64,000 bases of DNA from DASUPK01 sp963774305 (GCA_963774305.1 CAVZEM010000009.1:248001-312000); one strand, 5' to 3'; positions 33,294 through 41,215 are shown, numbered from the stretch's first letter. The notes: generated from the sequence alone by a model not told the origin. Made by a program: numbers and translations.

Positions 33294-33749
33294 ATGACAC
33301 TTTGCTTCGTAGACCCAGCTGACGCGATCAGGGCGATCGCAGACTCGGTCGGCCGAGAGGCCCGCCGCCAACTCCTCGGCGAGGCGGTTCGCGCCTGGGT
33401 GGATGAGATCCCCGACGAGGAGCTTCAGGAGCATTACGCGAAGGCCATCTCCGAGCTCGACGAGCACGACATCTCGATGCTCGCCGCCTGGCACGGCTCG
33501 ATGGAGGTCGGCCAGCCGCTGCCCAACCGGGACTTCCTGATGGGAGCGTTCGACTCGCTCGGGGACCACCGCCGCGAGGCCCTCAAGCTTGCCGCCGGCT
33601 TCCGCGGCGAGGAGGCCTTCGAGGAGGGCATCTCCGAGGAGCGCGCGCTGGACCTGGTGCTCGAGTGGCTCTCGCCGCCCCGCGTGATGGAGCTCTGCCG
33701 AGAGGCAACCGAGCTCTACATGTGGGACCGGTACGGCAGCGACAACTGA
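33294..33749 (+). CDS. Helical hypothetical protein, 151 residues
   Basis: Mostly alpha-helical and acidic. N-terminal MTLCFVDPADAIRAIADSVGREARRQL, a repeated helical register through ELQEHYAKAISELDEHDISML, and a C-terminus PPRVMELCREATELYMWDRYGSDN. No membrane segment or known domain. AGAGGAG lies about 14 bases before the ATG, longer than usual. Divergent from the nuclease operon, with the two promoters in the ~190 bases between them. That region also holds a GCGGAAA/TTTCCGC inverted repeat with a T6 run (about 33214-33239). Confidence 0.65.
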   Translation: MTLCFVDPADAIRAIADSVGREARRQLLGEAVRAWVDEIPDEELQEHYAKAISELDEHDISMLAAWHGSMEVGQPLPNRDFLMGAFDSLGDHRREALKLAAGFRGEEAFEEGISEERALDLVLEWLSPPRVMELCREATELYMWDRYGSDN

Positions 33750-33767
33750 CGGGCCGCAAAGCCGCGC

Positions 33768-34415
33768 TCAGAGGCTGAGCGCCTCGCGGATCTCCGGGAT
33801 CGCCTGGTCGTTGTGCTGGTAGTGGACCGCTGACATGCCGAGCTCGCGGGCTGCGGCGCAGTTGACGTCGACGTCGTCGATGAAGAGGCACTCCGCGGCG
33901 GGAACGCCGCCCAGCCGCTCGAGGGTGATCTCGTAGATCTCGGGATCGGGCTTGCGGCAGCCGACGAAGCCCGAGTCGACGACCACCTCGAAGATCTCGT
34001 CGACGGGCAGCATCGCGCGCCAGAGCGGCTCCCACTCCCGGACGTTGTTGGTGAGCAGGCCCATGCGAAGGCCGCCGGATTTCGCCTCCCGCATCAGCTC
34101 GATCATCGGCGGATTGGGGTGGAGCGCATCGAAGTAGATCTCGCGGAAGCGGTGCAGCTCTGGCCGGTGGCCGAGGGCCGGCTCCAGCGCGTCGCCGAGT
34201 TTGGCGAGGAAGTCGACCTCGCCGAGGTTCCCCTTCTCGAGCTCGTACAGCGGGTGCTTTCCCTCGGCCTCCTCGATCCGCCCCATCGCCTTGGCGAGTT
34301 CCTCGAACGGGATACCGGTCTCGTCCTGAACCGCCGCGAACGACTGCACCAGCGGGGTCGTCAGCACGCCGCCGAAGTCCGAGATCACGGTTGTGATCCC
34401 GCCCGGCGCGCTCAT
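33768..34415 (-). CDS. HAD-superfamily phosphatase-like hydrolase
   Basis: 215 residues. HAD subfamily IA: motif I VISDFGGVL (nucleophile Asp, with Gly-Gly in place of the usual second Asp, as in epoxide-hydrolase N-terminal phosphatases). Helical cap (about 20-100), motif II LLTNN, motif III Lys in GCRKPDPEIYEI, motif IV FIDDVDVN. Likely a small-molecule phosphatase; the missing second Asp makes phosphomonoesterase activity uncertain. Its ATG overlaps the stop of the preceding hypothetical gene (ATGA). Confidence 0.85.
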   Translation of the reverse strand: MSAPGGITTVISDFGGVLTTPLVQSFAAVQDETGIPFEELAKAMGRIEEAEGKHPLYELEKGNLGEVDFLAKLGDALEPALGHRPELHRFREIYFDALHPNPPMIELMREAKSGGLRMGLLTNNVREWEPLWRAMLPVDEIFEVVVDSGFVGCRKPDPEIYEITLERLGGVPAAECLFIDDVDVNCAAARELGMSAVHYQHNDQAIPEIREALSL

Positions 34416-35140
34416 CCGCGCCAGAGGAGATAGCTGCCGAACCCCTCCGTCCCGTCGGAGTGGCAGCGGAAGAGCCCGGCGCTGGTGGCGCCCGACTCGC
34501 CGACGCCGAGCGACGATCCCGAAACCCGGGTTGCGGCGGCGCGGCTCGTTTGATCCGCGTCCTCCGCCCAGAGCTCGAGGCCGAGCCGGGTCGGCTTCCC
34601 GGAAGCGTCGTACTGGGTGGAGATCAGGGTCTCCTCGAAAGGGGTGGCGGTCTCGCCGTCGAGCAGCCATCCGGAGGTGCGCTCCTCTCCATGGCCCTCA
34701 GCGCTGGATTGCCCGAGCGCGGTGGCGATCAGGAACGAGTCGTCGCCCCGTTCGATCGCGAGCTGCCGGAAGGTCGCCGCGCCCTCGATGGGGTCGGCGC
34801 TCCAACGGGCGATGTACCCCGCACAGCGGACCGTCTGGTTGCCGCCGGCCGAGCGCACCTCGGCCGCGCACGCGTTGAACCGGAGGCCATGCGGGTCGTG
34901 GCCCTCTTTGTCCACCAGCGGCACCTCGGCCGTGTTGGGGGCGAGGGTGGCCTCGAGCTTCAGATCTCCCGAAGTGATCTCGAGCGCCGCCGCGTCGCCG
35001 CCCTCCTCGATCGCAAAGCTCGCGGGTCGCGCCTCGCCATCGCTGAGCAGCACGGCTCCGGGCTCGCCGACGTCCCACGCCAGCCCCCCGATCCCGGACT
35101 CGACGTCGCCGAATCCACAGACGATCGCGCTTTCAGTCAA
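34412..35140 (-). CDS. Hypothetical protein, all-beta, 242 residues
   Basis: No recognised family. Alternating hydrophobic and acidic strands (AIVCGFGDVESGIGG, GLELWAEDADQ) suggest an all-beta fold. Two cysteines (FNACAAEV, QTVRCAGYI) might pair. No signal peptide. TTG start eight bases after AGGAG, which lies in the 3' arm of leader hairpin copy B, so its translation may be controlled like that of the nuclease gene. Coupled to the HAD hydrolase by ATGA. Confidence 0.65.
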   Translation of the reverse strand: MTESAIVCGFGDVESGIGGLAWDVGEPGAVLLSDGEARPASFAIEEGGDAAALEITSGDLKLEATLAPNTAEVPLVDKEGHDPHGLRFNACAAEVRSAGGNQTVRCAGYIARWSADPIEGAATFRQLAIERGDDSFLIATALGQSSAEGHGEERTSGWLLDGETATPFEETLISTQYDASGKPTRLGLELWAEDADQTSRAAATRVSGSSLGVGESGATSAGLFRCHSDGTEGFGSYLLWRG

Positions 35141-35141
35141 T

Positions 35142-35175
35142 CGGGTTGCTCCTCGTCTGCGCCTCGGAGCACCCT
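35142..35175 (-). promoter_or_regulatory. SD-burying leader hairpin, copy B
   Basis: Minus strand: AGGGTGCTCC, 13-base loop (35165-35153), GGAGCAACCC. The TTG start of the hypothetical gene follows the AGGAG by eight bases. The upstream flank GAGATGCGAGGG resembles GAGACGCGAGGG in copy A, so the element extends a little beyond the hairpin. Confidence 0.55.
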
Positions 35176-35185
35176 CGCATCTCGT

Positions 35186-35803
35186 TCATCCGCCGAACGG
35201 CTCCCGGCCCGGGGGAAGCTCGTCCTCGTCGCGGATCTCGTGCCCCGTGCCCTCGATGTCGTCAGGGCGCGGGCCGCCGCGCGGAGGCACGACCGGGTCC
35301 TCCCAGCTGAACAGGTCGTCAGGAGCCGGGCGGCCTGGGTACTCGTCCCTGCCGCCCGGAGTGGGCCCGGGTCCCTCGGGAGCCGGCCGCCCCCGGGAGG
35401 AGCCCGGAGTACGGACCGAGGTCCAGAGGGTCCCCAGGGCCATGCGCCTCCGGACGATTCGCGACGAGATCCCCCTGACGATCGCCCGGGTCGGCGGGAT
35501 CAGCAGGAAGAGCCCCAGGATGTCCGTGAGGAAGCCGGGCGTGATCAGCAGGGCGCCGCCGAAGATGATCAGGACCCCGTCGAAGACCTCCTTGTGGGGC
35601 AGCCGATTCTCCGCGAGAGCGCGGTTGAACCGGACCCAGGCGGCGCGCCCCTGATGGCGGAGCAGCATCGAGCCGAGCAGCGCATCGAGGAGCAGCAGCA
35701 CGAGGGTGGGGATCAGGCCGATCGCGTTGCCGACCTGGATGATCACGTAGAGCTCGGCGATCGGGACGACGATGAAGATCAGGACGAGGAGCCACACAGC
35801 CAC
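35186..35803 (-). CDS. fxsA: FxsA-family membrane protein
   Basis: 205 residues. FxsA core: VWLLVLIFIVVPIAELYVII (first helix, with the family P-x-x-E), GLIPTLVLLLLDALLGSMLL (second), and DGVLIIFGGALLITPGFLTDILGLFLLIPPTR (last helices). FxsA overproduction in E. coli relieves F-plasmid exclusion of phage T7; its normal role is unknown. This version carries an extra ~75-residue Pro/Gly/Asp-rich cytoplasmic tail. Between it and the next minus-strand gene lies leader hairpin B. Confidence 0.88.
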   Translation of the reverse strand: MAVWLLVLIFIVVPIAELYVIIQVGNAIGLIPTLVLLLLDALLGSMLLRHQGRAAWVRFNRALAENRLPHKEVFDGVLIIFGGALLITPGFLTDILGLFLLIPPTRAIVRGISSRIVRRRMALGTLWTSVRTPGSSRGRPAPEGPGPTPGGRDEYPGRPAPDDLFSWEDPVVPPRGGPRPDDIEGTGHEIRDEDELPPGREPFGG

Positions 35804-35938
35804 GGAAGGCTACTCGTGGAGCCGATCCGGCAAGCCCGGGCCACGGGGTTCAGGAGTGTCACAACAACTCGATCACTTGACGCGGGGAATCAATTGATAG
35901 ATCCGCTTGGCGCAAGAGCGATCGGGAAGGAATCAAGA

Positions 35939-36163
35939 ATGGAGATGGCGCTCGACAGCAGCGCTATGGAACTGATTCGTCGTCAGACCCTCGAGAGGGC
36001 GGCCACCGACCTCCGTCGCGCCGCCAAGGCGCTGGATGACTTGTCCGAGGTCAGGTGGCCGGCGTTAGCCCGTGATGTTGAGGACACACGGTCGAATGTT
36101 GCGCTCGTGAGGGCGTCCCTCGCGGTGGTCGATCAGGTCGGCTGGCCGAGCGGGATCGACTGA
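35939..36163 (+). CDS. Small helical protein, 74 residues
   Basis: Begins MEMALDSSAMELIRRQ and is predicted to be almost entirely helical (LERAATDLRRAAKALDDLSEV). AAGGA seven bases before the ATG is a good ribosome site. A TTGACG hexamer at 35877-35882 may be its -35 box. It is hidden inside a longer open frame that is a shadow of the opposite strand. No family recognised. Confidence 0.6.
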   Translation: MEMALDSSAMELIRRQTLERAATDLRRAAKALDDLSEVRWPALARDVEDTRSNVALVRASLAVVDQVGWPSGID

Positions 36164-36221
36164 TCTGTTCCCATCTGCGTTGACGAGCTCGACCTGAGCT
36201 TGATGCCAGGTCCTTGTACTT

Positions 36222-36251
36222 TTGGACCTGGACCGTTCGCCCTTCTATCCT
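36222..36251 (+). promoter_or_regulatory. Promoter for a leaderless transcript
   Basis: TTGGAC (36222-36227), 18 bases, TATCCT (36246-36251). The expected start of transcription falls at or next to the ATG at 36259, so the message would have almost no 5' leader, which is common in actinobacteria. Confidence 0.45.
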
Positions 36252-36258
36252 GTTGGAG

Positions 36259-36480
36259 ATGGATCGCGAGCAGGCACAACGTGAGCGTGACCGGATGGCG
36301 GACGAGCATCCCGAGTCGACCTGGCTGGTGGCCGAGCAGGAGCCGGGCGATTGGGCGATCGTCAAGGTGGGGCTTGCGCCGACGGACCCAACCGGCAGCT
36401 CGACGGAGGCTCGGCCAAAGCCTGACTACCCTGAGGATCCACGCCCTGCACAAAACGTCAATTCGCCCTACAGGTTCTGA
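36259..36480 (+). CDS. Small hydrophilic protein, 73 residues
   Basis: Starts MDREQAQRERDRMADEHPES and reads TWLVAEQEPGDWAIVKVGL in the middle, a charged helix followed by short strands. The C-terminal third is proline-rich and likely disordered (ARPKPDYPEDPRPAQN). Probably leaderless, from the promoter at 36222-36251. The TTG at 36214 would extend it but lies inside that promoter. No family recognised. It ends two bases before the MIP18 gene, suggesting one transcript. Confidence 0.6.
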   Translation: MDREQAQRERDRMADEHPESTWLVAEQEPGDWAIVKVGLAPTDPTGSSTEARPKPDYPEDPRPAQNVNSPYRF

Positions 36481-36482
36481 AT

Positions 36483-36791
36483 ATGGCAACAGAGACGACA
36501 AGCGAAGAGGAGATCTACGAGGCGCTCGAGGAGGTCATCGATCCCGAGCTGGGGCTCGATTTCGTCTCCCTGGGGCTCGTCTACGACGTCGAGATCGAGG
36601 GCCCGGAGGCCTTCATCACCTTCACGCTGACCACCCCCGCGTGCCCGATCGGGCCGCAGGTCTCGGAGCAGATGCGCGAGTTCGTCGGCCAGCTCCAGGG
36701 GATCGAGAAGGTCCACCCGAAGATGGTCTTCGACCCGCCGTGGTCGCCGGAGATGATGTCCGAGGACGCGAAGTTCGCGCTCGGGTACTGA
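36483..36791 (+). CDS. MIP18/SufT-like Fe-S cluster assembly factor
   Basis: 102 residues, single MIP18 (DUF59) domain. Signatures: IYEALEEVIDPELGLDFVSLGLVY with the D-P-E-L loop, then TLTTPACPIGPQVSEQM with the conserved Cys in the T-P-x-C-P motif, and DPPWSPEMMSEDA at the end. In bacteria such proteins (SufT, PaaD-like) help mature Fe-S proteins. Here it is 24 kb from sufBD. Confidence 0.92.
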   Translation: MATETTSEEEIYEALEEVIDPELGLDFVSLGLVYDVEIEGPEAFITFTLTTPACPIGPQVSEQMREFVGQLQGIEKVHPKMVFDPPWSPEMMSEDAKFALGY

Positions 36792-36883
36792 TCCGCATTC
36801 CCTTGCGGTTCGCGGCCCCGACGAGAGCCCGCCCCGGCCGCTTCTTCTAAGAATCTTTCCGCTCTGGAGAGCGACTCGACTAC

Positions 36884-36914
36884 GGGCTGTGTGTTCTATG
36901 GGCTGTGTGTTCTA
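36884..36914 (+). repeat. Two-copy tandem repeat
   Basis: GGGCTGTGTGTTCTA occurs at 36884-36898 and again at 36900-36914, a 16-bp period, in the intergenic region before the secreted protein gene. Its spacing would place both copies on nearly opposite DNA faces. A possible regulator site or simple duplication. A TAATAT hexamer lies downstream at 36937-36942. Confidence 0.5.
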
Positions 36915-36959
36915 AGCGTTTTCAATCCAACGTCCTAATATCCCCGGAGACGGGCCATC

Positions 36960-36998
36960 ATGAGACTTCGCAAATCCCCTTTCGCACTGGGGTACTAG
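36960..36998 (+). CDS. Possible 12-residue leader peptide
   Basis: ATG to TAG frame reading MRLRKSPFALGY, with GGAG ten bases upstream. It lies 26 bases before the GTG/ATG start of the secreted protein. It may be chance; noted because it follows a promoter-like TAATAT and a tandem repeat. Confidence 0.2.
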   Translation: MRLRKSPFALGY

Positions 36999-37023
36999 CG
37001 AGGCCCGTTAGAGTGCCGCTCGC

Positions 37024-37458
37024 GTGATGCGACGCGGGACAGCAGGGATTGCGACCCTAGCCGCTTTGGGAATCCTCGCGGCCGCGGCCGCGGCGCCGGC
37101 CGGCCTGGCTTCACCGACCGCTACCGCGACCGCCGATGACGACAGCCTGGTCGCCTATTTGCCTGCGGGCAAGATCAAGGTGGGGAAGCAGATCTCCTAC
37201 CGCTTCCAGTGCTCGACCGACTGCCAGGTGACCGCCTCCTCGACACTGGTGCTGAAGGGGCCAAATCTCGGCCCGGCCGTGGATACGGGCATCTTCTCGG
37301 CGGGCGAGATCGGCGTGGAATTCCTGACCCTGAACAAGTCGGCTCGCTTCGCGATCAAGAGCCACATCGGAGCCTCCAAACTGCGCACCTCGATCACCGC
37401 CGGCAATGCGGCAGGCGCGACCGACACCGACACGCAAATCTTCCGGTTCAAGCGGTAG
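37024..37458 (+). CDS. Secreted beta-rich protein, possibly truncated
   Basis: 144 residues with a signal peptide (basic MMRRG, hydrophobic IATLAALGILAAAAAAPAGLA). The mature part has a Cys pair (QCSTDC) and a C-terminal strand TDTQIFRFKR. After the TAG stop the same frame stays open for 42 more codons, giving a Pro/Gly/Ser tail with two cysteines (STPAPPPSCVLPGILC), then TGA at 37585-37587. This looks like a lost tail or readthrough extension. Function unknown; GTG or the adjoining ATG (37027) may start it. Confidence 0.7.
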   Translation: MMRRGTAGIATLAALGILAAAAAAPAGLASPTATATADDDSLVAYLPAGKIKVGKQISYRFQCSTDCQVTASSTLVLKGPNLGPAVDTGIFSAGEIGVEFLTLNKSARFAIKSHIGASKLRTSITAGNAAGATDTDTQIFRFKR

Positions 37459-37647
37459 AGAGTCGGCAACGCCCCGCAGGGCGCGGCCCCGCCCTCGCCC
37501 CCGGCACGTGCCCCGGCGGAAAGCGGCGGCGGCGGCTCGACGCCCGCTCCACCTCCGAGTTGCGTGCTCCCGGGCATTCTCTGCTGAGCCCGGCCAGCTG
37601 GCGGGTACCTCGCGCCAAAATGGGCTAAGTTCTCGCCGGAGGGAGAA

Positions 37648-38151
37648 GTGACGAAGTTGACTGGCGTCAATCGACGGAAGGTCCTATTGCCGACACTGCT
37701 CGCGCTGGGGATCCTCTGCGCGTTCGTCGCACTCTCGAGCGGGACGGCCCCCGCTCAAACGGGCTTTCTCGCCTGCGTACAGCTGAAGAAGCCGAACAAG
37801 GGCTTGCTCCGCGTCCCGCTCTCCGGCTCGTGTCGTGGCCAGGAGCGCGGCATCCTGATCAACCAGACGGGTCCGCAAGGCCCGGCAGGGACCCCAGGAG
37901 GTCCCGCGGGACCGCAGGGACCCCAGGGGATTCAGGGGCCGATTGGTCCGCAGGGCCCCCCAGGGACTGGTGCGCAGGGTCCTCAGGGGATCCAGGGGAT
38001 CCAGGGGATCCAAGGCCCTAAGGGGGACCCGGGGATTCAGGGGATCCAAGGCCCTAAGGGGGACCCCGGAACGCCCGGCGCTCCGTGTCCGAATCAGACG
38101 ACGATCACACCCGCTGACCCCCCGCAGCCCGTGACGGTATGCGTTCCCTGA
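37648..38151 (+). CDS. Secreted collagen-like protein
   Basis: 167 residues from GTG, with GGAGGGAG just upstream. Signal peptide (VLLPTLLALGILCAFVALSSGTAPA), a ~35-residue N-terminal domain with two cysteines (LACVQL, GSCRGQ), then 24 G-x-y units (about 74-146) rich in Q, P and I with two breaks (an extra G in GTPG; a short GT), and a C-terminal tail with two cysteines (GAPCPNQ, VTVCVP). Expected to form triple-helical trimers outside the cell. Bacterial collagen-like proteins serve in surface structures. Part of the repeat is a recent 36-bp DNA duplication. Confidence 0.85.
   Translation: MTKLTGVNRRKVLLPTLLALGILCAFVALSSGTAPAQTGFLACVQLKKPNKGLLRVPLSGSCRGQERGILINQTGPQGPAGTPGGPAGPQGPQGIQGPIGPQGPPGTGAQGPQGIQGIQGIQGPKGDPGIQGIQGPKGDPGTPGAPCPNQTTITPADPPQPVTVCVP
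38003..38066 (+). repeat. 36-bp direct repeat inside the collagen-like gene
   Basis: The unit starting AGGGGATCCAAGG at 38003 recurs at 38039, nearly identical through the AAGGGGGACCC segment. It encodes two blocks of GIQGPKGDP. High DNA identity implies recent expansion by slippage or unequal exchange. Confidence 0.7.
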
Positions 38152-38229
38152 CCGACTCGGTCGCCGCTACGGCCCTCTAGCCCTGGCGCCCGCGGGCGAC
38201 AGGACGTCAGGCCGCGGCGGCTCCACGCC

Positions 38230-38796
38230 ATGACGGGTCGCTTCTCAAGACCGCGCCTGGTGTTGGGGATCGGCATTCTCGCGGCCGCAGGCATCATCGC
38301 CTTCCTCCTGCTCAGGGGGGGCGACGACTCCGGTGGGGACGGCCGCGAGCCCGGATCAAAGGTGCACGCCACTGGCCGTCCGGAGGCGGCGACCCTCGAT
38401 CAACTTCGCGATCTCGGGAGCGCGGTGGGACACCCCGTCTACTGGGCGGGTCAGCAGCCTGGACGCCACTACGAGCTCACCGTCGACCCTGACGGGAAGG
38501 TCTACCTCCGCTACCTGGCGGAGGGCATCCCGGTCGGGTCGCGTCGAGCCAGTTCGCTGACGATCGGCACCTACCCATACATTGATGCTTTCGGCGCCCT
38601 TCAAGCGGCCGCCCGGCGATCCGGGGGGATCACTGATCGGACCCCCGACGACGGCCTTGTGGTCACCTTCCCGACCAGCCCGAACAACGTCTACGTGGCG
38701 TTTCGGGGCACGGATTACGAGATCGAGGTATACGACCCAAATGCCGGCCGGGCGCTCGAGCTTGCGACCGCGGGCGAGATAGCGCCTCTCAGGTAA
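38230..38796 (+). CDS. Membrane-anchored hypothetical protein, 188 residues
   Basis: Basic N-terminus, one helix (LVLGIGILAAAGIIAFLLL), then a Gly/Asp linker and a folded outer domain (about 50-185) containing PVYWAGQQPGRHYELT, VYLRYLAEGIPVG, NNVYVAFRGTDYEIEVYDP. No catalytic motif recognised. Similar single-pass proteins are common in actinobacteria without assigned function. No clear ribosome site before the ATG. Confidence 0.7.
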   Translation: MTGRFSRPRLVLGIGILAAAGIIAFLLLRGGDDSGGDGREPGSKVHATGRPEAATLDQLRDLGSAVGHPVYWAGQQPGRHYELTVDPDGKVYLRYLAEGIPVGSRRASSLTIGTYPYIDAFGALQAAARRSGGITDRTPDDGLVVTFPTSPNNVYVAFRGTDYEIEVYDPNAGRALELATAGEIAPLR

Positions 38797-38920
38797 AGGC
38801 CGGTGAAGCCCCTTTGCAGGACCTCGGCACCTCGTCTAGTCTCAACGGAGCCAATCTTTGTCCAGTACCAACGGGTTTCCTAAAGTGGGATTCCGGAGGG
38901 TTGTTGCGGGGTGACCGTTT

Positions 38921-39862
38921 GTGGGTGAGAAGAAGCCAGGCACATCAGTGACGCGCAAGACCGGCCTTCGGCCGGCAAAGCGATCGAACTCGCCATTCCC
39001 GATCGACCCTGAGAATGGTTCCGCGACGCGGAGGTTCAGCCCGTCTTCCGAGTCGGTGACGAGCGGAGGGGCCGTCTTTGGCGCTCTGGTCGCCAACGAG
39101 CGCGCCAAGTTGGGGCTGACCCAGAGAGAGCTCGCGGCGAGAATCCACACGAGTCTGTCGACCGTCGCACGTATCGAGCAGGGACACCCGCCAAGTGCAG
39201 AGATCATGGAGCGGCTCTCGGTCGCCCTCAGCGTGGAACCGCCCGGCCCCCTGCGCCGCTCGGTCGCCCGGATCGCGCCCCCGTCGGGCTCCGTGCGCCG
39301 CTCGGTCGCCCGGATCGCGCCCCCGTCGGGCTCCGTGCGCCGCTCGGTCGCCCGGATCGCGCCCCCGTCGGGCTCCGTGCGCCGCTCGGTCGCCCGGATC
39401 GCGCCCCGCGTGCCGCGATCTAGTCTCGCGCTGGGCTCACGTATTTTTTGGCCAATCCTGGCGGCACTCGGGGTGACCACGATCGCTCTGATCGCGGTGA
39501 GCTTGAGCACCAGCTCCGGCACCCAGGCCTCCCGCCTGCAGCCTGCCGTCGCCGTCTCGAATGCGCTTGGTGCTCCGGCTGCAATCCACCGCTCTCGCGT
39601 GCAAGCGCGAAAGGAGGCGGCTGCCGAGGCCCGGAGGGCCGCCGAGCGGAAGCGCGAGCGTGAGGCGGCTGCGGCCGCCGCCGCCGCGAGGAAGGCCGCC
39701 GCCAAGGCGACATCCAAGAGCGTCCCGGCCGTGAGCCCGCCGGTGACGGCGCCCGCCACGCCCTCCCCGGCGCCGAGTGGAGGCGGCAGCGGCAGCGGGG
39801 GAGGCGGCTCGAGCTCCCCGGCCCCGGATCTGCAGCATGGCATCGGGGCCCAGGGAGGTTGA
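38921..39862 (+). CDS. XRE-type DNA-binding membrane protein with 14-residue repeats
   Basis: 313 residues from GTG. Disordered basic N-terminus, an HTH_3/XRE domain (about 55-105: LVANERAKLGLTQRELAARI, STVARIEQG), then 3.7 copies of RRSVARIAPPSGSV (112-162). A membrane helix follows (about 177-195), then an Ala/Arg-rich helical outer segment and a Ser/Gly/Pro tail. The order cytoplasmic HTH, one helix, outer domain recalls RodZ, but the outer part is low complexity. The repeats are strongly basic and may bind DNA or lipid. Function unknown. Confidence 0.75.
   Translation: MGEKKPGTSVTRKTGLRPAKRSNSPFPIDPENGSATRRFSPSSESVTSGGAVFGALVANERAKLGLTQRELAARIHTSLSTVARIEQGHPPSAEIMERLSVALSVEPPGPLRRSVARIAPPSGSVRRSVARIAPPSGSVRRSVARIAPPSGSVRRSVARIAPRVPRSSLALGSRIFWPILAALGVTTIALIAVSLSTSSGTQASRLQPAVAVSNALGAPAAIHRSRVQARKEAAAEARRAAERKREREAAAAAAAARKAAAKATSKSVPAVSPPVTAPATPSPAPSGGGSGSGGGGSSSPAPDLQHGIGAQGG
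39252..39407 (+). repeat. Perfect 42-bp tandem repeat, 3.7 copies
   Basis: Units start at 39252, 39294, 39336 and 39378 and appear identical at DNA level; the last stops after 30 bases. They encode the 14-residue repeat of the XRE membrane protein. Identity at synonymous positions shows recent expansion; copy number may vary between strains. Confidence 0.85.
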
Positions 39863-40000
39863 TCGACGAGCCCGCGAAGTTTGCGTTCGGGACTGTCCCC
39901 GGCCGGCTTTGTTGTGACTCCAGACATTTCTGCGGATATTTCCGACTAGTTCCTCCGAACACTTGACAAATCCACGGGAGTTCGCAAGGGTGCGGCTCCG

Positions 40001-41215
40001 GTGGAATCTGCAGACTCCGGATCGCTCCGGTCACTGCGTGAGCTCAACCGCGGCCGCGTCATCGACGCGCTTCGCGGCCGAGGCACCGCCAGTAGGGCGG
40101 AGATCGCGCGGCTGACCGGGCTCTCCCGCTCGACGGTGTCGAGCATCGTCTCGGACCTGATCGAGGCGGGCCTGCTCACCGAGCAGCCCGAGGCGACTGG
40201 CGTCGCTCACGGGGAGGCCGGCGGCAGGCCACCGGTGCTGCTTTCGCTCAATCCGTCCGCGGGCCTCGCCGTCGGGGTCGACTTCGGCCACACCCACCTT
40301 CGCGTGGCGGTCTCGGATCTCTCCCACGAGGTGCTCGCGGAGTCCTGGCGCGAGCTCGACGTGGACCACTCGGCGGAGGAGGGGCTGGACGCCGCGGCGA
40401 AACTGGTCGACAAGGTTCTCAAGGAGGCCAAAGTCGACCGCGCGGGGGTCATTGGGGTGGGGATGGGCCTACCCGGGCCGATCAACAGGGCGACGGGAGC
40501 GGTCGGCTCATCGTCGATCCTGCCCGGCTGGGTCGGCGTCAACGCAGCGATGGAGATGGAGCGCCGGCTCAGGCTCCCGGTGAGGGTCGAGAACGACGCC
40601 AACCTCGGTGCGCTCGCCGAATTCGTCTGGGGCTCCGGCCGGGGACACGCGGATGTCATCTACATCAAGCTCTCCTCGGGAGTCGGGGCAGGCCTCCTAT
40701 TCGGGGGGAGGCTCCATGAGGGAGCCGGAGGAACGGCGGGGGAGATCGGCCACATCCCGGCCCAGAACGGAACCGCGATCTGCCGCTGCGGCAGCAGGGG
40801 TTGCCTCGAGACGGTCGCGTCGGTGCGGGCGATCGCCGAGCAGGTCGGCGTGAGCCGCGGCGAACCCGTGTCCCCGAGGGACCTGCTCGAGCTGATCGCG
40901 GATGGCGATCCGGCGGCCAGCCGGCTGATCGGCGAAGCCGGCCGCGAGATCGGCGTCGCGCTCGCCGGCCTCTGCAATCTCGTCAACCCCAACTGCGTGA
41001 TCATCGGCGGCGACCTGAGCGCCGCCGGGGAGCTGATCACCGAGCCCGTGCTCGAGTCGATCCGCCGCTACGCGATCACCAGTGCGGCGGAGCAGGTCAA
41101 TGTGGTGGCGGGTGTCCTGGGAGAGCGCGCGGAGCTGCTCGGCGCGCTCGCCCTGGTCCTGCACGCGACCGACGGCGTCGTCGGCGCCGGCCCGCAGAAG
41201 GCGGTGGCCGCATGA
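40001..41215 (+). CDS. ROK-family transcriptional regulator
   Basis: 404 residues from GTG. N-terminal winged helix (about 15-75: GTASRAEIARLTGLSRSTVSSIVSDLIEAGLL), then an ASKHA sugar-kinase-like domain with AVGVDFGHTHLRVAV. The ROK zinc motif CRCGSRGCLE is present, as is the DNA-side PGPIN. Without clear kinase function such proteins act as sugar-responsive repressors (XylR/NagC type). It is followed by a xylose-type ABC importer; the stop overlaps an upstream alternative ATG of the binding protein, so it likely controls that operon. A TTGACA lies at 39963-39968. Confidence 0.92.
   Translation: MESADSGSLRSLRELNRGRVIDALRGRGTASRAEIARLTGLSRSTVSSIVSDLIEAGLLTEQPEATGVAHGEAGGRPPVLLSLNPSAGLAVGVDFGHTHLRVAVSDLSHEVLAESWRELDVDHSAEEGLDAAAKLVDKVLKEAKVDRAGVIGVGMGLPGPINRATGAVGSSSILPGWVGVNAAMEMERRLRLPVRVENDANLGALAEFVWGSGRGHADVIYIKLSSGVGAGLLFGGRLHEGAGGTAGEIGHIPAQNGTAICRCGSRGCLETVASVRAIAEQVGVSRGEPVSPRDLLELIADGDPAASRLIGEAGREIGVALAGLCNLVNPNCVIIGGDLSAAGELITEPVLESIRRYAITSAAEQVNVVAGVLGERAELLGALALVLHATDGVVGAGPQKAVAA

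Noticed and set aside
37858..38066. CRISPR-like or satellite repeat
   Set aside because: The short G-rich periodicity is explained by collagen G-x-y coding; there are no spacers.
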